Assembly (NCBI GenBank): GCA_902586435.1
Contig: CACIHJ010000002.1
Span: 50,794-114,793 of the forward strand
Reading direction: 5' to 3'
Origin: an uncultured Bacteroidota bacterium
Lineage (GTDB): Bacteria; Bacteroidota; Bacteroidia; Flavobacteriales; Flavobacteriaceae
DNA: 64,000 bases
Below the pieces are notes generated by a model. The model searched no databases. It saw nothing but the letters and a program-made list of their open reading frames with translations, and was not told the DNA's origin. Below, one piece after another: positions 29,527-39,062 of this stretch (position 1 is the stretch's first letter; each line of letters begins with the position of its first letter). A program made the translations under genes and the position numbers.

Positions 29527-31002
29527 TTGTATAAAGAAAAAAAATTGAAAGAGTCTATAAAAAAGAACTTACCATTATCAGTAGCAATTTTACCTCTTGT
29601 ATTTTTGGTAACACTATTATCATTCAATTTATATGCAAATGTATTTATTTACGATGCAGATCCACTTGCTGGATCTAGCCAGTTTATTTTAATACTAAGT
29701 GGTGCTTTTGCAACAATGATAGGGATGAGATACAATGTTTCATATAAGGAAGTAATAAATAGTATTTCAAATAGTATAAAATCAATTACTCCTGCCTTAA
29801 TAATACTTTTATGGGTAGGGGCATTAGCTGGAACCTGGATGATAAGCGGTATTATTCCTTCTATGGTTTATTATGGATTAAAATTACTTGATCCCAATAT
29901 ATTCCTTCCTGCCTGTATAGTTATTTGTTCAATTATATCAATTGCAACTGGAAGTAGCTGGACAACTTCAGCTACTGTAGGAATAGCTCTTGTTGGAATT
30001 GGTAAGGCATTAGGAATACCGGCTGGAATGGTTGGAGGAGCTGTAATTGCTGGAGCATATTTTGGAGATAAACTATCTCCACTTAGTGATACTACAAACC
30101 TAGCAGCAGCTGTTACTAAAGTTGATCTTTTTAAACATATAAGATATTTAACATATACTACTGTCCCAAGTATTTCAATAACTTTAATTGTTTTTATTAT
30201 TCTTGGGATTTTACAATCATCCGATGGAGTTACTGATAATTCCTTTTTAATTGATACAATTTACAATACTTTTAATATCTCATTAATTCTTTTTATAGTC
30301 CCTATAATTGTTATTATTATGATTGTAAAAAAAACACCTCCAATAAGAGCTCTAACAATTGGAACACTTTTAGGCGCATTGTTTGCTGTTATTTTTCAAC
30401 CACAAATAATTTTAGAACTTTCTAACTCTTCAAATATGACAATTATAGGTTCTTATAAAGTTCTTGTAGATACAATAACTGGAAGTGTTAGCATCCCAAC
30501 AGATAGTGAAATATTAAATGATTTATTTTCAACTGGTGGGATGATAGGTATGCTAAACACTATTTTTCTTGTAATGGCAACTATGATGTTTGGAGGGGCG
30601 ATGGATGCAATAGGATCAATTAAGACAATTAGTAGAGCATTATTAAACTGGGCGGATAGTGTATTTAAATTATTTGCTAGTACTGTTGCATCTTGTTTAG
30701 CATTAAACTTGACAGCTTCTGACCAGTACTTAACAATTGTTGTATCAGGTAAGATGTTTGATAAAGCATATAAGGACAAAAACCTTGCTCCTGAGAACTT
30801 AAGTAGAACTCTAGAAGACTCTGCAACTGTTACATCTGCTCTGATACCATGGAACTCATGTGGAGCATATCATTCTTCTGTTTTAGGTGTAGGTGTAGGA
30901 GAATACTTTATTTATGCAATTTTTAATTGGATTAGCCCATTTATGACTTTAATATATGCTGGTCTTAGAATAAAAATCAGGACTTTAACTGATAAAAATT
31001 AA
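29527..31002 (+). CDS. nhaC: NhaC-family Na+/H+ antiporter
   Basis: 491 residues with about eleven hydrophobic segments. Family regions seen: WVGALAGTWMISGIIPSMVYYG, IATGSSWTTSATVGIALVGIGKALG, GAVIAGAYFGDKLSPLSDTTNLA, and the later LNLTASDQYLTIVVSGKMF and SALIPWNSCGAYHSSVLGVG. These are the signatures of the NhaC group, which exchanges sodium (or related organic ions in some members) for protons at the inner membrane. Use of a sodium gradient fits a marine organism. The start is TTG 29527, and the first ATG further in would remove part of the first helix. It is divergent from tilS and followed by ftsK. Confidence 0.88.
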   Translation: MYKEKKLKESIKKNLPLSVAILPLVFLVTLLSFNLYANVFIYDADPLAGSSQFILILSGAFATMIGMRYNVSYKEVINSISNSIKSITPALIILLWVGALAGTWMISGIIPSMVYYGLKLLDPNIFLPACIVICSIISIATGSSWTTSATVGIALVGIGKALGIPAGMVGGAVIAGAYFGDKLSPLSDTTNLAAAVTKVDLFKHIRYLTYTTVPSISITLIVFIILGILQSSDGVTDNSFLIDTIYNTFNISLILFIVPIIVIIMIVKKTPPIRALTIGTLLGALFAVIFQPQIILELSNSSNMTIIGSYKVLVDTITGSVSIPTDSEILNDLFSTGGMIGMLNTIFLVMATMMFGGAMDAIGSIKTISRALLNWADSVFKLFASTVASCLALNLTASDQYLTIVVSGKMFDKAYKDKNLAPENLSRTLEDSATVTSALIPWNSCGAYHSSVLGVGVGEYFIYAIFNWISPFMTLIYAGLRIKIRTLTDKN

Positions 31003-31044
31003 TTTTCTTAATACATATTTGTATTTTTACTTAACAAACTTCTT

Positions 31045-33246
31045 ATGGCTAAGAAAAAAAAGAATAATAAAAGCAAACTCAAGGTCTTAATAGGTTTTCT
31101 TTTATTATTTATCTCTCTAATATTAATTATATCATTCATCTCATACTTTCTTAATTGGAAAGTTGATCAAAGTAATATTTCAGAGATTTTAGATAGAAGC
31201 GTTAAAACAGAAAATTATCTAGGTAAAATAGGAGCAACACTAAGTCACCTATTTATTTATCAATTATTTGGAGTTGCAAGCTTTATTATCCCCATAATAC
31301 TATGTATAACATCTTATTATTTATTATTAGAAAAAAAGCTATTTAGATTAGTTGGGAGTTGGACATGGGCTATAATATATATACTATGGATCTCGACATT
31401 TACAGGATATATTCAAAACATCTCCTATATTCCATCTGGAGTTGTAGGATATGAAATTAACATGTTCCTTATTGATTATATTGGTGATATTGGAATAGCT
31501 CTTTTACTAATTTTCTCAGGATTGAGTTTCATAGTAATTAAATTAAACATTACACCGAAAAAGTCAATTGATCTTATAAAAAATTTATTTAAAGCAAAAG
31601 AAATAGGTCCAAACGAGGAAATATTAGGATCTGAAAATCAAGAAAATAATTTTATTGAGAATTCTGATGAAGATATACCAGTAGAGATTCAAGATGAAGT
31701 AGCAGTTGAAGTTCAAGATAAAATAGAAGAAACTAAATCTGATACTAATAACATATTTTTTGATCCAAAGCTAGATTTAAGTAATTACAAAAAGCCAAAT
31801 TTTGATTTATTAAATGACTATGGAGATGGCACAATTAAAATTGATCAAGATGAATTGGACTCTAATAAAAACAAGATAGTTGATACTTTAAAGAATTATA
31901 ATATAGGTATAAAACAAATTAAGGCAACCATTGGCCCAACTGTAACATTATATGAAATTATACCTGATGCTGGAGTAAGAATTTCTAAAATAAAAAATCT
32001 TGAAGATGACATTGCATTATCGTTATCTGCTTTAGGAATTAGGATAATAGCTCCTATACCTGGAAAAGGGACAATTGGAATTGAGGTCCCAAATCAAAAA
32101 AAGTCTATTGTATCTATGAAATCCTTGCTTTCTTCTAAGAGATTTACTGAAGCTGAAATGGAACTACCAATTGCTATTGGAAAGACAATTAGCAATGAAT
32201 CATTTGTTGTTGACCTAACAAAAATGCCTCATCTGTTAATTGCAGGAGCAACAGGTCAAGGAAAATCTGTAGGTATTAATGCTATTTTATGCTCTATTTT
32301 ATATAAAAAGCATCCAGCTGAAGTGAAATTTGTTTTAGTTGATCCTAAAAAAATTGAATTGTCTATATATAATAAAATTGAAAAACATTATCTAGCCAAG
32401 CTTCCTGATTCAGACAATGCCATAATAATTAATAATGATAAGGTTATTAATACACTAAATTCATTATGTAGAGAGATGGACAAAAGATATGAGTTATTAA
32501 AAAATGCTATGACTAGAAATATAAAGGAATATAACTCAAAGTTTGTGTCGAAAGCTTTAAATCCAGAAGAAGGACATGTTTTCTTACCATATATAGTATT
32601 GGTAATTGATGAATTTGCAGATTTAATCATGACCTCTGGTAAAGAAATTGAAACTCCATTGGCTAGATTAGCCCAACTATCAAGAGCTGTTGGGATTCAT
32701 CTTGTTATTGCTACTCAAAGACCTTCAGTTAATGTTATAACTGGGTTAATAAAAGCTAACTTTCCAGCAAGGATTGCTTATAGGGTAACCTCAAAAATTG
32801 ATTCTAGAACAATACTTGATACAGGTGGAGCTGAACAGCTAATTGGACGCGGTGATTCACTTTACTCACAGTCAAATACTCTAACAAGAATTCAATGTGG
32901 TTTTATAGATACCCCAGAAGTAGAGAGAGTGTCTGAATTTATTGGTTCTCAAATAGGATACCCTAGCGCCTATGAGCTTCCTGAATTCTCAAAAGATGAA
33001 AGTTCAAACCCTGAATCTGTATCTGGAGAAAGAGATCCTATGTTTAACGACGCTGCAAGAGTAATTGTTTCTCATCAACAAGGCTCAGCATCTCTTTTAC
33101 AGAGAAAATTAAAACTCGGATATAACAGGGCTGGAAGAATAATTGACCAAATGGAAGAGGCAGGGATAGTTGGTCCGTTTGAAGGAAGTAAAGCTAGACA
33201 AGTATTTGTGTCAGATTTGAATTCACTAGAAGATATACTTAATTAG
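31045..33246 (+). CDS. ftsK: DNA translocase FtsK
   Basis: Septal ATPase that pumps chromosomal DNA during division and activates dimer resolution at dif. 733 residues. A basic N-terminus, then four transmembrane helices (about residues 15-175), a short acidic linker (175-235), the alpha/beta motor with Walker A GATGQGKSVGINAI and Walker B YIVLVIDEFADLIM, and the C-terminal gamma winged helix (ASLLQRKLKLGYNRAGRIID, SKARQVFV) that reads the KOPS sequences. The linker is short compared with E. coli FtsK but normal for Bacteroidota. The lpt permease follows 13 bases downstream. Confidence 0.95.
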   Translation: MAKKKKNNKSKLKVLIGFLLLFISLILIISFISYFLNWKVDQSNISEILDRSVKTENYLGKIGATLSHLFIYQLFGVASFIIPIILCITSYYLLLEKKLFRLVGSWTWAIIYILWISTFTGYIQNISYIPSGVVGYEINMFLIDYIGDIGIALLLIFSGLSFIVIKLNITPKKSIDLIKNLFKAKEIGPNEEILGSENQENNFIENSDEDIPVEIQDEVAVEVQDKIEETKSDTNNIFFDPKLDLSNYKKPNFDLLNDYGDGTIKIDQDELDSNKNKIVDTLKNYNIGIKQIKATIGPTVTLYEIIPDAGVRISKIKNLEDDIALSLSALGIRIIAPIPGKGTIGIEVPNQKKSIVSMKSLLSSKRFTEAEMELPIAIGKTISNESFVVDLTKMPHLLIAGATGQGKSVGINAILCSILYKKHPAEVKFVLVDPKKIELSIYNKIEKHYLAKLPDSDNAIIINNDKVINTLNSLCREMDKRYELLKNAMTRNIKEYNSKFVSKALNPEEGHVFLPYIVLVIDEFADLIMTSGKEIETPLARLAQLSRAVGIHLVIATQRPSVNVITGLIKANFPARIAYRVTSKIDSRTILDTGGAEQLIGRGDSLYSQSNTLTRIQCGFIDTPEVERVSEFIGSQIGYPSAYELPEFSKDESSNPESVSGERDPMFNDAARVIVSHQQGSASLLQRKLKLGYNRAGRIIDQMEEAGIVGPFEGSKARQVFVSDLNSLEDILN

Positions 33247-33259
33247 AAAAAAGAAATTT

Positions 33260-34699
33260 ATGGACATTAAATTGAAAATTCTAGATAAATATATTATAAA
33301 GTCTTATTTTTCAAGACTTATCGGGGTTTTTGCAATATGTTTTATAATTTTTATTATTCAAACATTCTGGCTTTATGTAGATGAGTTAGCGGGCAAGGGT
33401 CTAGACATATTTACTATTGGAAAATTCTTTGTTTACTTCTCTCCTAAATTAGTTCCCTTAGTTTTACCTCTATCAATACTATTAGCATCTTTAATGACTT
33501 ATGGAACGCTTTCAGAAAATTCTGAATTTATTGCAATGAAGTCAAACGGAATCTCTATAATTAGGACTATGGTGGCACTATTAGTTTTCCATTTATTTCT
33601 TGGGGTTGGAGCATTTTATTTTTCAAACCATGTTGTAACATATGGTGAACTAAAGTCTTATAATCTTAGAAAGAACCTTGCTAAACTTAAACCAACCTTG
33701 GCTATAAGAGAAGGGATCTTCAATGATATAGGTGACATGAATATAAAGGTTAACAGAAAGTATGGAGATAATGAGCAATATTTAGAAGATATAATTCTAC
33801 ACAAAATAAATTTAGATGATGAAATAAACAGAATAGTTATAAAAGCTGAGTCGGGAGAAATTACAAGTAATAATGAGGCTTACCTACAGTTAATTTTAAA
33901 GAATGGGAACAGGTATGAGGAAGTTATTGCTAAAGATATAACTGATAAACAAAAATATCCTCATGCAAAAGTGTATTTTGAAGAATACTTATTAAATATT
34001 GATATATCTGAATTCAATAATGTTGATTTAAATGAAGAAAATTACAGGTCAACATATAAAATGCAAAAAATTGGTCAGCTTAAGACTAGTGTTGATTCAT
34101 TAAAGAATAATTTTGAGAGAGATAAGGAAATATTTGGAAAAAGCTTAGCTAGCAGTCATCCTCTTAAAAGACTTCCTAATCTTAATTACAATGGAGTGTC
34201 TCAAATTAACAAGCCTATTTTTGATTATATGGAATCGAAAGATAAATATAAACTTATTAATGTCTTACAAAATTCTGAAAGTGAAGTTGATATATTGTTA
34301 AGACAAATAAATAATAAGAAGAAAAGCTTTTTTGTTCAAAAAAAACTAATTAATCTTCACACTCTAACTATAAACGAAAAGTATACATTGATTTTTTCTT
34401 GTATTTTCTTATTTTTAATAGGAGCATCTATAGGTGCTATAATAAGAAAGGGTGGCATTGGGCTTCCTTTGGTTCTTTCAATTTGTATATTTCTAACATA
34501 CCACTATATTGGAGTATTCGGAAAAAATGCTGCTGAGGATAGTACTATAAACCCATATTTAGGAAGCTGGATTTCAACATTAGTAATAGCTCCTTTTGCG
34601 ATTTATTTAACCCGCATTGTTTCTCAAGATGGAAGGTTTAATTTTATTTTAACAGATAGAGTTTTTAATATTCTTAGGAGAATATATAAAAAGAGATAA
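33260..34699 (+). CDS. LptF/LptG-family lipopolysaccharide export permease
   Basis: 479 residues. Three N-terminal transmembrane helices (IDKYIIKSYFSRLIGVFAI, a second near 65-85 and a third near 100-120), a long periplasmic beta-jellyroll domain (about 130-370), and three C-terminal helices (KYTLIFSCIFLFLIGASIGAIIRKGG, LVLSICIFLTYHYIGV, and LGSWISTLVIAPFAIYL). The IGASIGAIIRKGG block is diagnostic of YjgP/YjgQ proteins, which pass LPS from the inner membrane to the LptA bridge. I cannot decide between LptF and LptG. In flavobacteria a lolA gene often lies between ftsK and this gene, and it is absent here. Its stop shares a base with the ribB start. Confidence 0.9.
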   Translation: MDIKLKILDKYIIKSYFSRLIGVFAICFIIFIIQTFWLYVDELAGKGLDIFTIGKFFVYFSPKLVPLVLPLSILLASLMTYGTLSENSEFIAMKSNGISIIRTMVALLVFHLFLGVGAFYFSNHVVTYGELKSYNLRKNLAKLKPTLAIREGIFNDIGDMNIKVNRKYGDNEQYLEDIILHKINLDDEINRIVIKAESGEITSNNEAYLQLILKNGNRYEEVIAKDITDKQKYPHAKVYFEEYLLNIDISEFNNVDLNEENYRSTYKMQKIGQLKTSVDSLKNNFERDKEIFGKSLASSHPLKRLPNLNYNGVSQINKPIFDYMESKDKYKLINVLQNSESEVDILLRQINNKKKSFFVQKKLINLHTLTINEKYTLIFSCIFLFLIGASIGAIIRKGGIGLPLVLSICIFLTYHYIGVFGKNAAEDSTINPYLGSWISTLVIAPFAIYLTRIVSQDGRFNFILTDRVFNILRRIYKKR

Positions 34700-35829
34700 T
34701 GAAGGATATAAAATTAAATAAAATCAAAGATGCAATTGAGGCAATAAAAAATGGAGAGATTATTATCGTTGTAGATGATGAGAAAAGGGAAAATGAAGGT
34801 GACTTTATTGCTGCAGCTGAAATGATAAATTCTTCAATAATAAATTTTATGGCTAAGTATGGTCGAGGATTAATTTGTGTCCCTATGTCCGAAAATCTAT
34901 GTAATAAGCTTAAATTAAAAAAAATGGTTCCTAATAATACTGATCCATTTGAGACTGCATTTACTGTTTCTGTTGATTTAAAAGGGAATGGAGTGACATC
35001 AGGAATTTCGGCATCTGATAGGGCAAAAACAGTTCAAGCATTAGTTGATGATAAAACTAAGCCTGGAGACTTAACAAGACCTGGGCATATTTTTCCTCTT
35101 ATCGCGAAAGAAGGGGGAGTTTTAAGAAGAACAGGTCACACAGAAGCATCTATTGATTTTTCGAGACTTGCTGGTCTTAAATCTGCTGCCGTTTTATGTG
35201 AAATTATGAATGATGATGGATCAATGTCAAGATTACCAGAACTTTTTAAGGTAGCAGAAAAATTTAATCTAAAGATAGTATCTATTGAAGATTTAATTGC
35301 TTATAGGATGAAAAACGATAGTCTAATATCTCTAATGTTTGATGAAGAAATTTCTACTGAATATGGAGGTTATAGATTAAGAGGATATAGACAAACAAAT
35401 AATAACCAAATTCATCTTTCATTAACTCTTGGAGAATGGAATCATGATGAACCAGTTTTAGTCAGAATAAACTCTTCAGTTGTTGAAAATGATATTTTGA
35501 AAATTCTTGCTGGAGCTAATGATAAAAACTATTCTAAAATTTTTGAGAAAATAAATAATGCTGGTAAAGGTGCGATTATTTTTATTAATCAAAATCAAGA
35601 ACCTGAAAGTATTCTTGAAAGAATTAATAAATTAAAAGATTCAAATAATAAGTTAAAAATCAATAATTCAATTAACCAAAAGCAAGACTTCAAAGATTTT
35701 GGAATAGGAGCACAAATAATTCATGATATTGGAATCTCAAAAATTAAAATATTAAGCAACTCTGGGGAAAAACCTAGAGTAGGGTTATCCGGTTATGGCT
35801 TAAGCATAGATGAATATATTAGGTATTAA
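34699..35829 (+). CDS. ribB: 3,4-dihydroxy-2-butanone-4-phosphate synthase with degenerate GTP cyclohydrolase II domain
   Basis: Residues 1-205 are a complete DHBP synthase (IIVVDDEKRENEGDF, with the acidic loop, and LRRTGHTEASIDFSRLAG), which makes the four-carbon riboflavin precursor from ribulose 5-phosphate. Residues 210-376 have the GTP cyclohydrolase II outline (FGIGAQIIHDIGISKIKIL near the C-terminus), but the zinc site cysteines of the C-G-x-Q/C type and the catalytic region are missing. Only the first activity is expected. Such RibA-degenerate forms are known to me in this phylum, with a separate functional RibA elsewhere. One-base overlap with the lpt gene upstream. The last 11 bases overlap the TauE-type gene convergently. 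Confidence 0.9.
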   Translation: MKDIKLNKIKDAIEAIKNGEIIIVVDDEKRENEGDFIAAAEMINSSIINFMAKYGRGLICVPMSENLCNKLKLKKMVPNNTDPFETAFTVSVDLKGNGVTSGISASDRAKTVQALVDDKTKPGDLTRPGHIFPLIAKEGGVLRRTGHTEASIDFSRLAGLKSAAVLCEIMNDDGSMSRLPELFKVAEKFNLKIVSIEDLIAYRMKNDSLISLMFDEEISTEYGGYRLRGYRQTNNNQIHLSLTLGEWNHDEPVLVRINSSVVENDILKILAGANDKNYSKIFEKINNAGKGAIIFINQNQEPESILERINKLKDSNNKLKINNSINQKQDFKDFGIGAQIIHDIGISKIKILSNSGEKPRVGLSGYGLSIDEYIRY

Positions 35830-36592
35830 ATGTATCTAACCACAACTTAATAGCCATATATGTAACCATAATCAGAAGTGTAATCCTTATTACTTTATCA
35901 CCCTTATCTACAGACCACCTACTGGAGAGCCATGCGCCTACAATTGATCCCAGCACCATCCAAAAACCAACCATCCATATAATTTTTCCATCTAAAGCGA
36001 AAATTGCTACTGCAGCAATAGAGTAGAAAAAAACTGAGAATGCCTTTACCGAATTTGTCCTAACTAGACTTAATCTACTAACTTGAGTAAGAAGAAGCAT
36101 AATAACAATTCCCACTCCAGCTTGAAGGAATCCTCCATAGATTCCTATAAAAAAGAATCCTATTAATGCCGCTACTAAATATTTTCCAGATAATCTCTCA
36201 GGTAAATTAAGTGATGCTATTGATTTAGATCTAAACACTATAATTAAACCTACGGTAATCATTATAATTGCGAGGAATCTTTTAAATGTATTACCGTCTA
36301 TATCAATAGCTATTTTTGCTCCAATTATAGCTCCAAAAGTAGCAGCAATACCAAAATACAAGCCATAGGGATGTGTGCTTACTCCCTTACTTTTATAACC
36401 ATAACTTGCAACGAGAGCAGCTACAATTACCATCAGTCTATTTGTTCCATTTGCTGTAGCTTCATCAAGCCCTAAAAATAAAATTAAAACTGGTAATGTG
36501 ACTAAAGATCCCCCACCTGCTAAAGTATTCACTACCCCAGCAAATAGTCCAATTCCAACAAGAATTAAAATTGAATTTACATCTAATAACAT
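35819..36592 (-). CDS. TauE/SafE-family sulfite or organosulfur exporter-like permease
   Basis: 257 residues with about eight hydrophobic helices in two related halves. The N-terminal GLFAGVVNTLAGGGSLVTLPVLILFLGLDEATANGTNRL is the family signature, and the second half has the pattern IGIYGGFLQAGVGIVIML. Members transport sulfite, sulfoacetate or sulfite-like anions, but many are uncharacterised (DUF81). Substrate cannot be told here. Transcribed alone, divergent from the tRNA gene and convergent with ribB. Confidence 0.85.
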   Translation of the reverse strand: MLLDVNSILILVGIGLFAGVVNTLAGGGSLVTLPVLILFLGLDEATANGTNRLMVIVAALVASYGYKSKGVSTHPYGLYFGIAATFGAIIGAKIAIDIDGNTFKRFLAIIMITVGLIIVFRSKSIASLNLPERLSGKYLVAALIGFFFIGIYGGFLQAGVGIVIMLLLTQVSRLSLVRTNSVKAFSVFFYSIAAVAIFALDGKIIWMVGFWMVLGSIVGAWLSSRWSVDKGDKVIRITLLIMVTYMAIKLWLDTFNT

Positions 36593-36665
36593 AATACTGA
36601 AGCAATATAATTCTTTTTTGAAAGTTGATGATATTATAAGTATTTTTTTATCATATAAATCAATG

Positions 36666-36673
36666 TATATTTG
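36666..36673 (+). promoter_or_regulatory. -7 box of the tRNA-Ser gene
   Basis: TATATTTG lies ten bases before the mature tRNA 5' end. It matches TAnnTTTG. The region at the expected -33 position is T-rich without a clear TTG. Confidence 0.5.
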
Positions 36674-36683
36674 CAGATGATTT

Positions 36684-36768
36684 GGAGAAATGGCAGAGTG
36701 GTCGAATGCGGCAGTCTTGAAAACTGTTGAGGGTCATACCTCCGGGGGTTCGAATCCCTCTTTCTCCG
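36684..36768 (+). tRNA. tRNA-Ser (anticodon UGA)
   Basis: An 85-base class II tRNA folds cleanly. Acceptor GGAGAAA pairs with TTTCTCC, and the discriminator base is G at 36768. Anticodon stem and loop CAGTCTTGAAAACTG show TGA as the anticodon. A long variable arm (GAGG...CCTC) marks it as a serine tRNA. The T arm is GGGGGTTCGAATCCCTC. CCA is not encoded (the next bases are CAA). It reads UCA and, through wobble, other UCN codons. Confidence 0.97.
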
Positions 36769-36770
36769 CA

Positions 36771-36798
36771 AAAAACCCTAGCAAATGTTAGGGTTTTT
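36771..36798 (+). terminator. Intrinsic terminator downstream of tRNA-Ser
   Basis: A perfect 10-base inverted repeat AAAAACCCTA (36771-36780) and TAGGGTTTTT (36789-36798) with an eight-base loop lies two bases after the tRNA. The 3' arm supplies the U-run. An in-frame ATG at 36785 sits inside this hairpin and is not the start of the next gene. Confidence 0.85.
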
Positions 36799-36808
36799 AA
36801 ATTTAGAT

Positions 36809-37507
36809 ATGAGATTATATAAAATTATTATTTTGCTAATTGTTTTTGGTCATAATTTTTTAAATGCCCAAACTAATGATGATGAAGGAACAAAAATTGA
36901 TCTTAACAATGTTAATGTTCAAGTTAAAGCTTTACCTACAATTTTTCTATTTGGCCAACAATATACTTTTAGGGAAAGAGATAATTTTATAAGAGGTATT
37001 CTAAAGTCTAAGTGGTTTTTGAAAGACTTATCAATTTCATTAGACCTAGAAGAGTTTTATACAAACAGGGTTTTTCGATTTAATCATAAGGGAAAAGTTG
37101 AACTCCTTCTTAAATCAAAAAAGCTACCTACAAATAATAAATACAATTCTTTTTTTGTAGATGGAGCTGCATATTCAGATTTGAATATTACCAGACTAAT
37201 TTCCTCAATTAAAGAAGTAAGGATTGATAGTATTCAAGAAAGTATAGCTCAGAGAAAAATTCTTTTGAATCAACTGGTTGAATTAAATAATGAAATATCG
37301 GATATACAGGTTTCCATAGATAAGTACAAAGAAGTTTATGATGATGTTGTCTTATCTAAGAGACTAAGTGATAAAAAATTCAAACAGATTGAAGGCCTAG
37401 AAAAGTTGTCAATACTCCAAAAAAATTATAGGGGCTTGAAAAGGAAGGTTACAAGGAATAGATTAAAAATGGAGTCTATTGCACTTCTTGTAGTAAGCAT
37501 TAACTAA
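36809..37507 (+). CDS. Secreted protein of unknown function with C-terminal coiled coil
   Basis: 232 residues. A signal peptide (RLYKIIILLIVFGHNFLNAQ, ending with a good cleavage site AQ/T) precedes a mostly beta middle region (about 45-125) and a strongly helical Glu/Lys/Leu-rich C-terminal part (about 135-215) likely to form a coiled coil. It would be periplasmic or surface-exposed. The start is ATG 36809. The upstream in-frame ATG at 36785 lies within the tRNA terminator and would destroy the signal peptide position. The 3' end overlaps pxpC convergently by four bases. No family recognised. Confidence 0.65.
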   Translation: MRLYKIIILLIVFGHNFLNAQTNDDEGTKIDLNNVNVQVKALPTIFLFGQQYTFRERDNFIRGILKSKWFLKDLSISLDLEEFYTNRVFRFNHKGKVELLLKSKKLPTNNKYNSFFVDGAAYSDLNITRLISSIKEVRIDSIQESIAQRKILLNQLVELNNEISDIQVSIDKYKEVYDDVVLSKRLSDKKFKQIEGLEKLSILQKNYRGLKRKVTRNRLKMESIALLVVSIN

Positions 37508-38343
37508 ACTAACTTTAATTTAATAGTCTCTCCAATTGTTTTTTGAGATAAGGAATCCATAGAACTCTTATCTAATTGTAATACTCTTGGATATCCTCCT
37601 GATGTTTGACAATCTCGACAAAGGATTATTAATCTTCCTGATGGTGTTAATTGAACAGTTCCTGGCATAACAGGTGATGATATAATAGAAGATATTGAGT
37701 TTTCTATCGGTTCAACTAGATTATATCCCATTCGATTATTTACTCCAATTGTAAAATCAGTGTTAAAGATTATATCTTTTGAGTTAGAATCAAGTAAATC
37801 AAACTCTGGGCCTTTAAATACATTAATTTTATTTTTTCTATTGATTTTAAAATCATTTATACTTTTATTCATTTTCATTGGTGAGCTAGTTACTTTAGCA
37901 AACTTTATTTTATCATTTTTAATCAATTTTTCTCTTTTTGTAATTCCCCTATAAAAGCTTTTGCTACCTAATTTTTTCTCTGAATTAAAACCACCTTTAA
38001 TTCCTAGATAAGACCTCATTCCATTTGATGAATGAGATAGATACAATATGTCACCTTTATTAACAAATAATGGTTTATTCTGCAATACCTTTTGTTTGTT
38101 TAAAGATGGGTTCATATCAGCACCTGTAATTGAAATATATGTATCATTCATAAATTCTAATGTTGGCCCAACTAATGTCATCTCTAAAACAGCTGAACTT
38201 TCATCATTTCCTAAAAGCAAATTTGCTAATTTAGCACTAGTCTGATCCATAGAACCCGATACTGGAACCCCAATGTTTTTGTAGCCAAATCTCCCTATAT
38301 CTTGGATTGTTGTAAAAAGACCCTCTTTAAGAACTTTTATCAT
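37504..38343 (-). CDS. pxpC: 5-oxoprolinase subunit C (biotin-dependent carboxyltransferase-like)
   Basis: 279 residues of the KipA/AHS2 family. Motifs include the N-terminal GLFTTIQDIGRFGYKNIGVPVSGSMD and the RLIILCRDCQTSGGYPRVLQL block near the C-terminus. With PxpA and PxpB it hydrolyses 5-oxoproline to glutamate with ATP in bacteria. The homologue in Bacillus was known as KipA, an antikinase-related protein, but the presence of pxpA and pxpB in order supports the 5-oxoprolinase role. It overlaps pxpB by four bases and is the last gene of a six-gene unit. Confidence 0.92.
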   Translation of the reverse strand: MIKVLKEGLFTTIQDIGRFGYKNIGVPVSGSMDQTSAKLANLLLGNDESSAVLEMTLVGPTLEFMNDTYISITGADMNPSLNKQKVLQNKPLFVNKGDILYLSHSSNGMRSYLGIKGGFNSEKKLGSKSFYRGITKREKLIKNDKIKFAKVTSSPMKMNKSINDFKINRKNKINVFKGPEFDLLDSNSKDIIFNTDFTIGVNNRMGYNLVEPIENSISSIISSPVMPGTVQLTPSGRLIILCRDCQTSGGYPRVLQLDKSSMDSLSQKTIGETIKLKLV

Positions 38344-39062
38344 AGTAGCTTATATTTAATATCATAGGAACTTCTATTTTTTTCAATCTTATTAAAGTCA
38401 GACAAAGAAATACTTTGAAATTTTATTTTATCACCAGGTTCTGCAAAACATGGTGACTTGTCATCTACATTAAAAAAACTAATTGGGGATCGACCTATAA
38501 TCCTCCATCCTCCAGGACTATCTTGAGGATATATACCTGATTGGTCTCTTGCAATTCCAATAGAACCACTTTTTATATTAAGTTCTGGCTTATCCTTTCT
38601 CTCACAATATAATTTTTTATGATTCATGCCTAAGTATAGAAAACCTGGAAGAAAACCCATCGAGAGAACATTGTAGGTTGTCGAACTATGTAGGCTTATT
38701 ATTTCATCTATAGAAATATTATTTAAAGTTGATAGATCTTTTAAATCAATTCCAAAACTTATATCGTAACAGACTGGAATACTCCATATTTTTTTCTTTT
38801 TCTTGGTAACTATAAAAGCAGAAGTACTAAGCTTTTTAAGAATGTTAATCAAATCTTTTGAATTAATCTTATTTGGATTATATATAACCATCATTGAATT
38901 AATTGATTGAACACATTCAATTAATGTCTCTTTAAGTTCTTTTTCAATTAAATTTTTGTAGGATATAATTGAATCAATAAGTTTAATACTGACCTTATCA
39001 TTCCATTGAATAAGAATTGACTCCTCATTAAATACTTTAAAAAAAATATTATTTTTTTTCAT
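38340..39062 (-). CDS. pxpB: 5-oxoprolinase subunit B
   Basis: 240 residues of the KipI/AHS1 family. The NVLSMGFLPGFLYLGMNHKKLYCERK region and GSIGIARDQSGIYPQDSPGGWRIIGRSP are the most conserved parts. It forms the PxpABC complex that converts 5-oxoproline, an unavoidable product of glutamine and glutathione breakdown, to glutamate. Overlaps pxpA by 14 bases and pxpC by 4, which suggests coupled translation. The N-terminus (MKKNNIFFKVFNEESILIQW) shows no signal peptide, so it is cytoplasmic. Confidence 0.92.
   Translation of the reverse strand: MKKNNIFFKVFNEESILIQWNDKVSIKLIDSIISYKNLIEKELKETLIECVQSINSMMVIYNPNKINSKDLINILKKLSTSAFIVTKKKKKIWSIPVCYDISFGIDLKDLSTLNNISIDEIISLHSSTTYNVLSMGFLPGFLYLGMNHKKLYCERKDKPELNIKSGSIGIARDQSGIYPQDSPGGWRIIGRSPISFFNVDDKSPCFAEPGDKIKFQSISLSDFNKIEKNRSSYDIKYKLL

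Noticed and set aside
36785..36808. ATG at 36785 as the start of the secreted unknown protein
   Set aside because: It lies in the 3' arm of the tRNA terminator and would push the signal peptide inwards; ATG 36809 gives a normal signal peptide.
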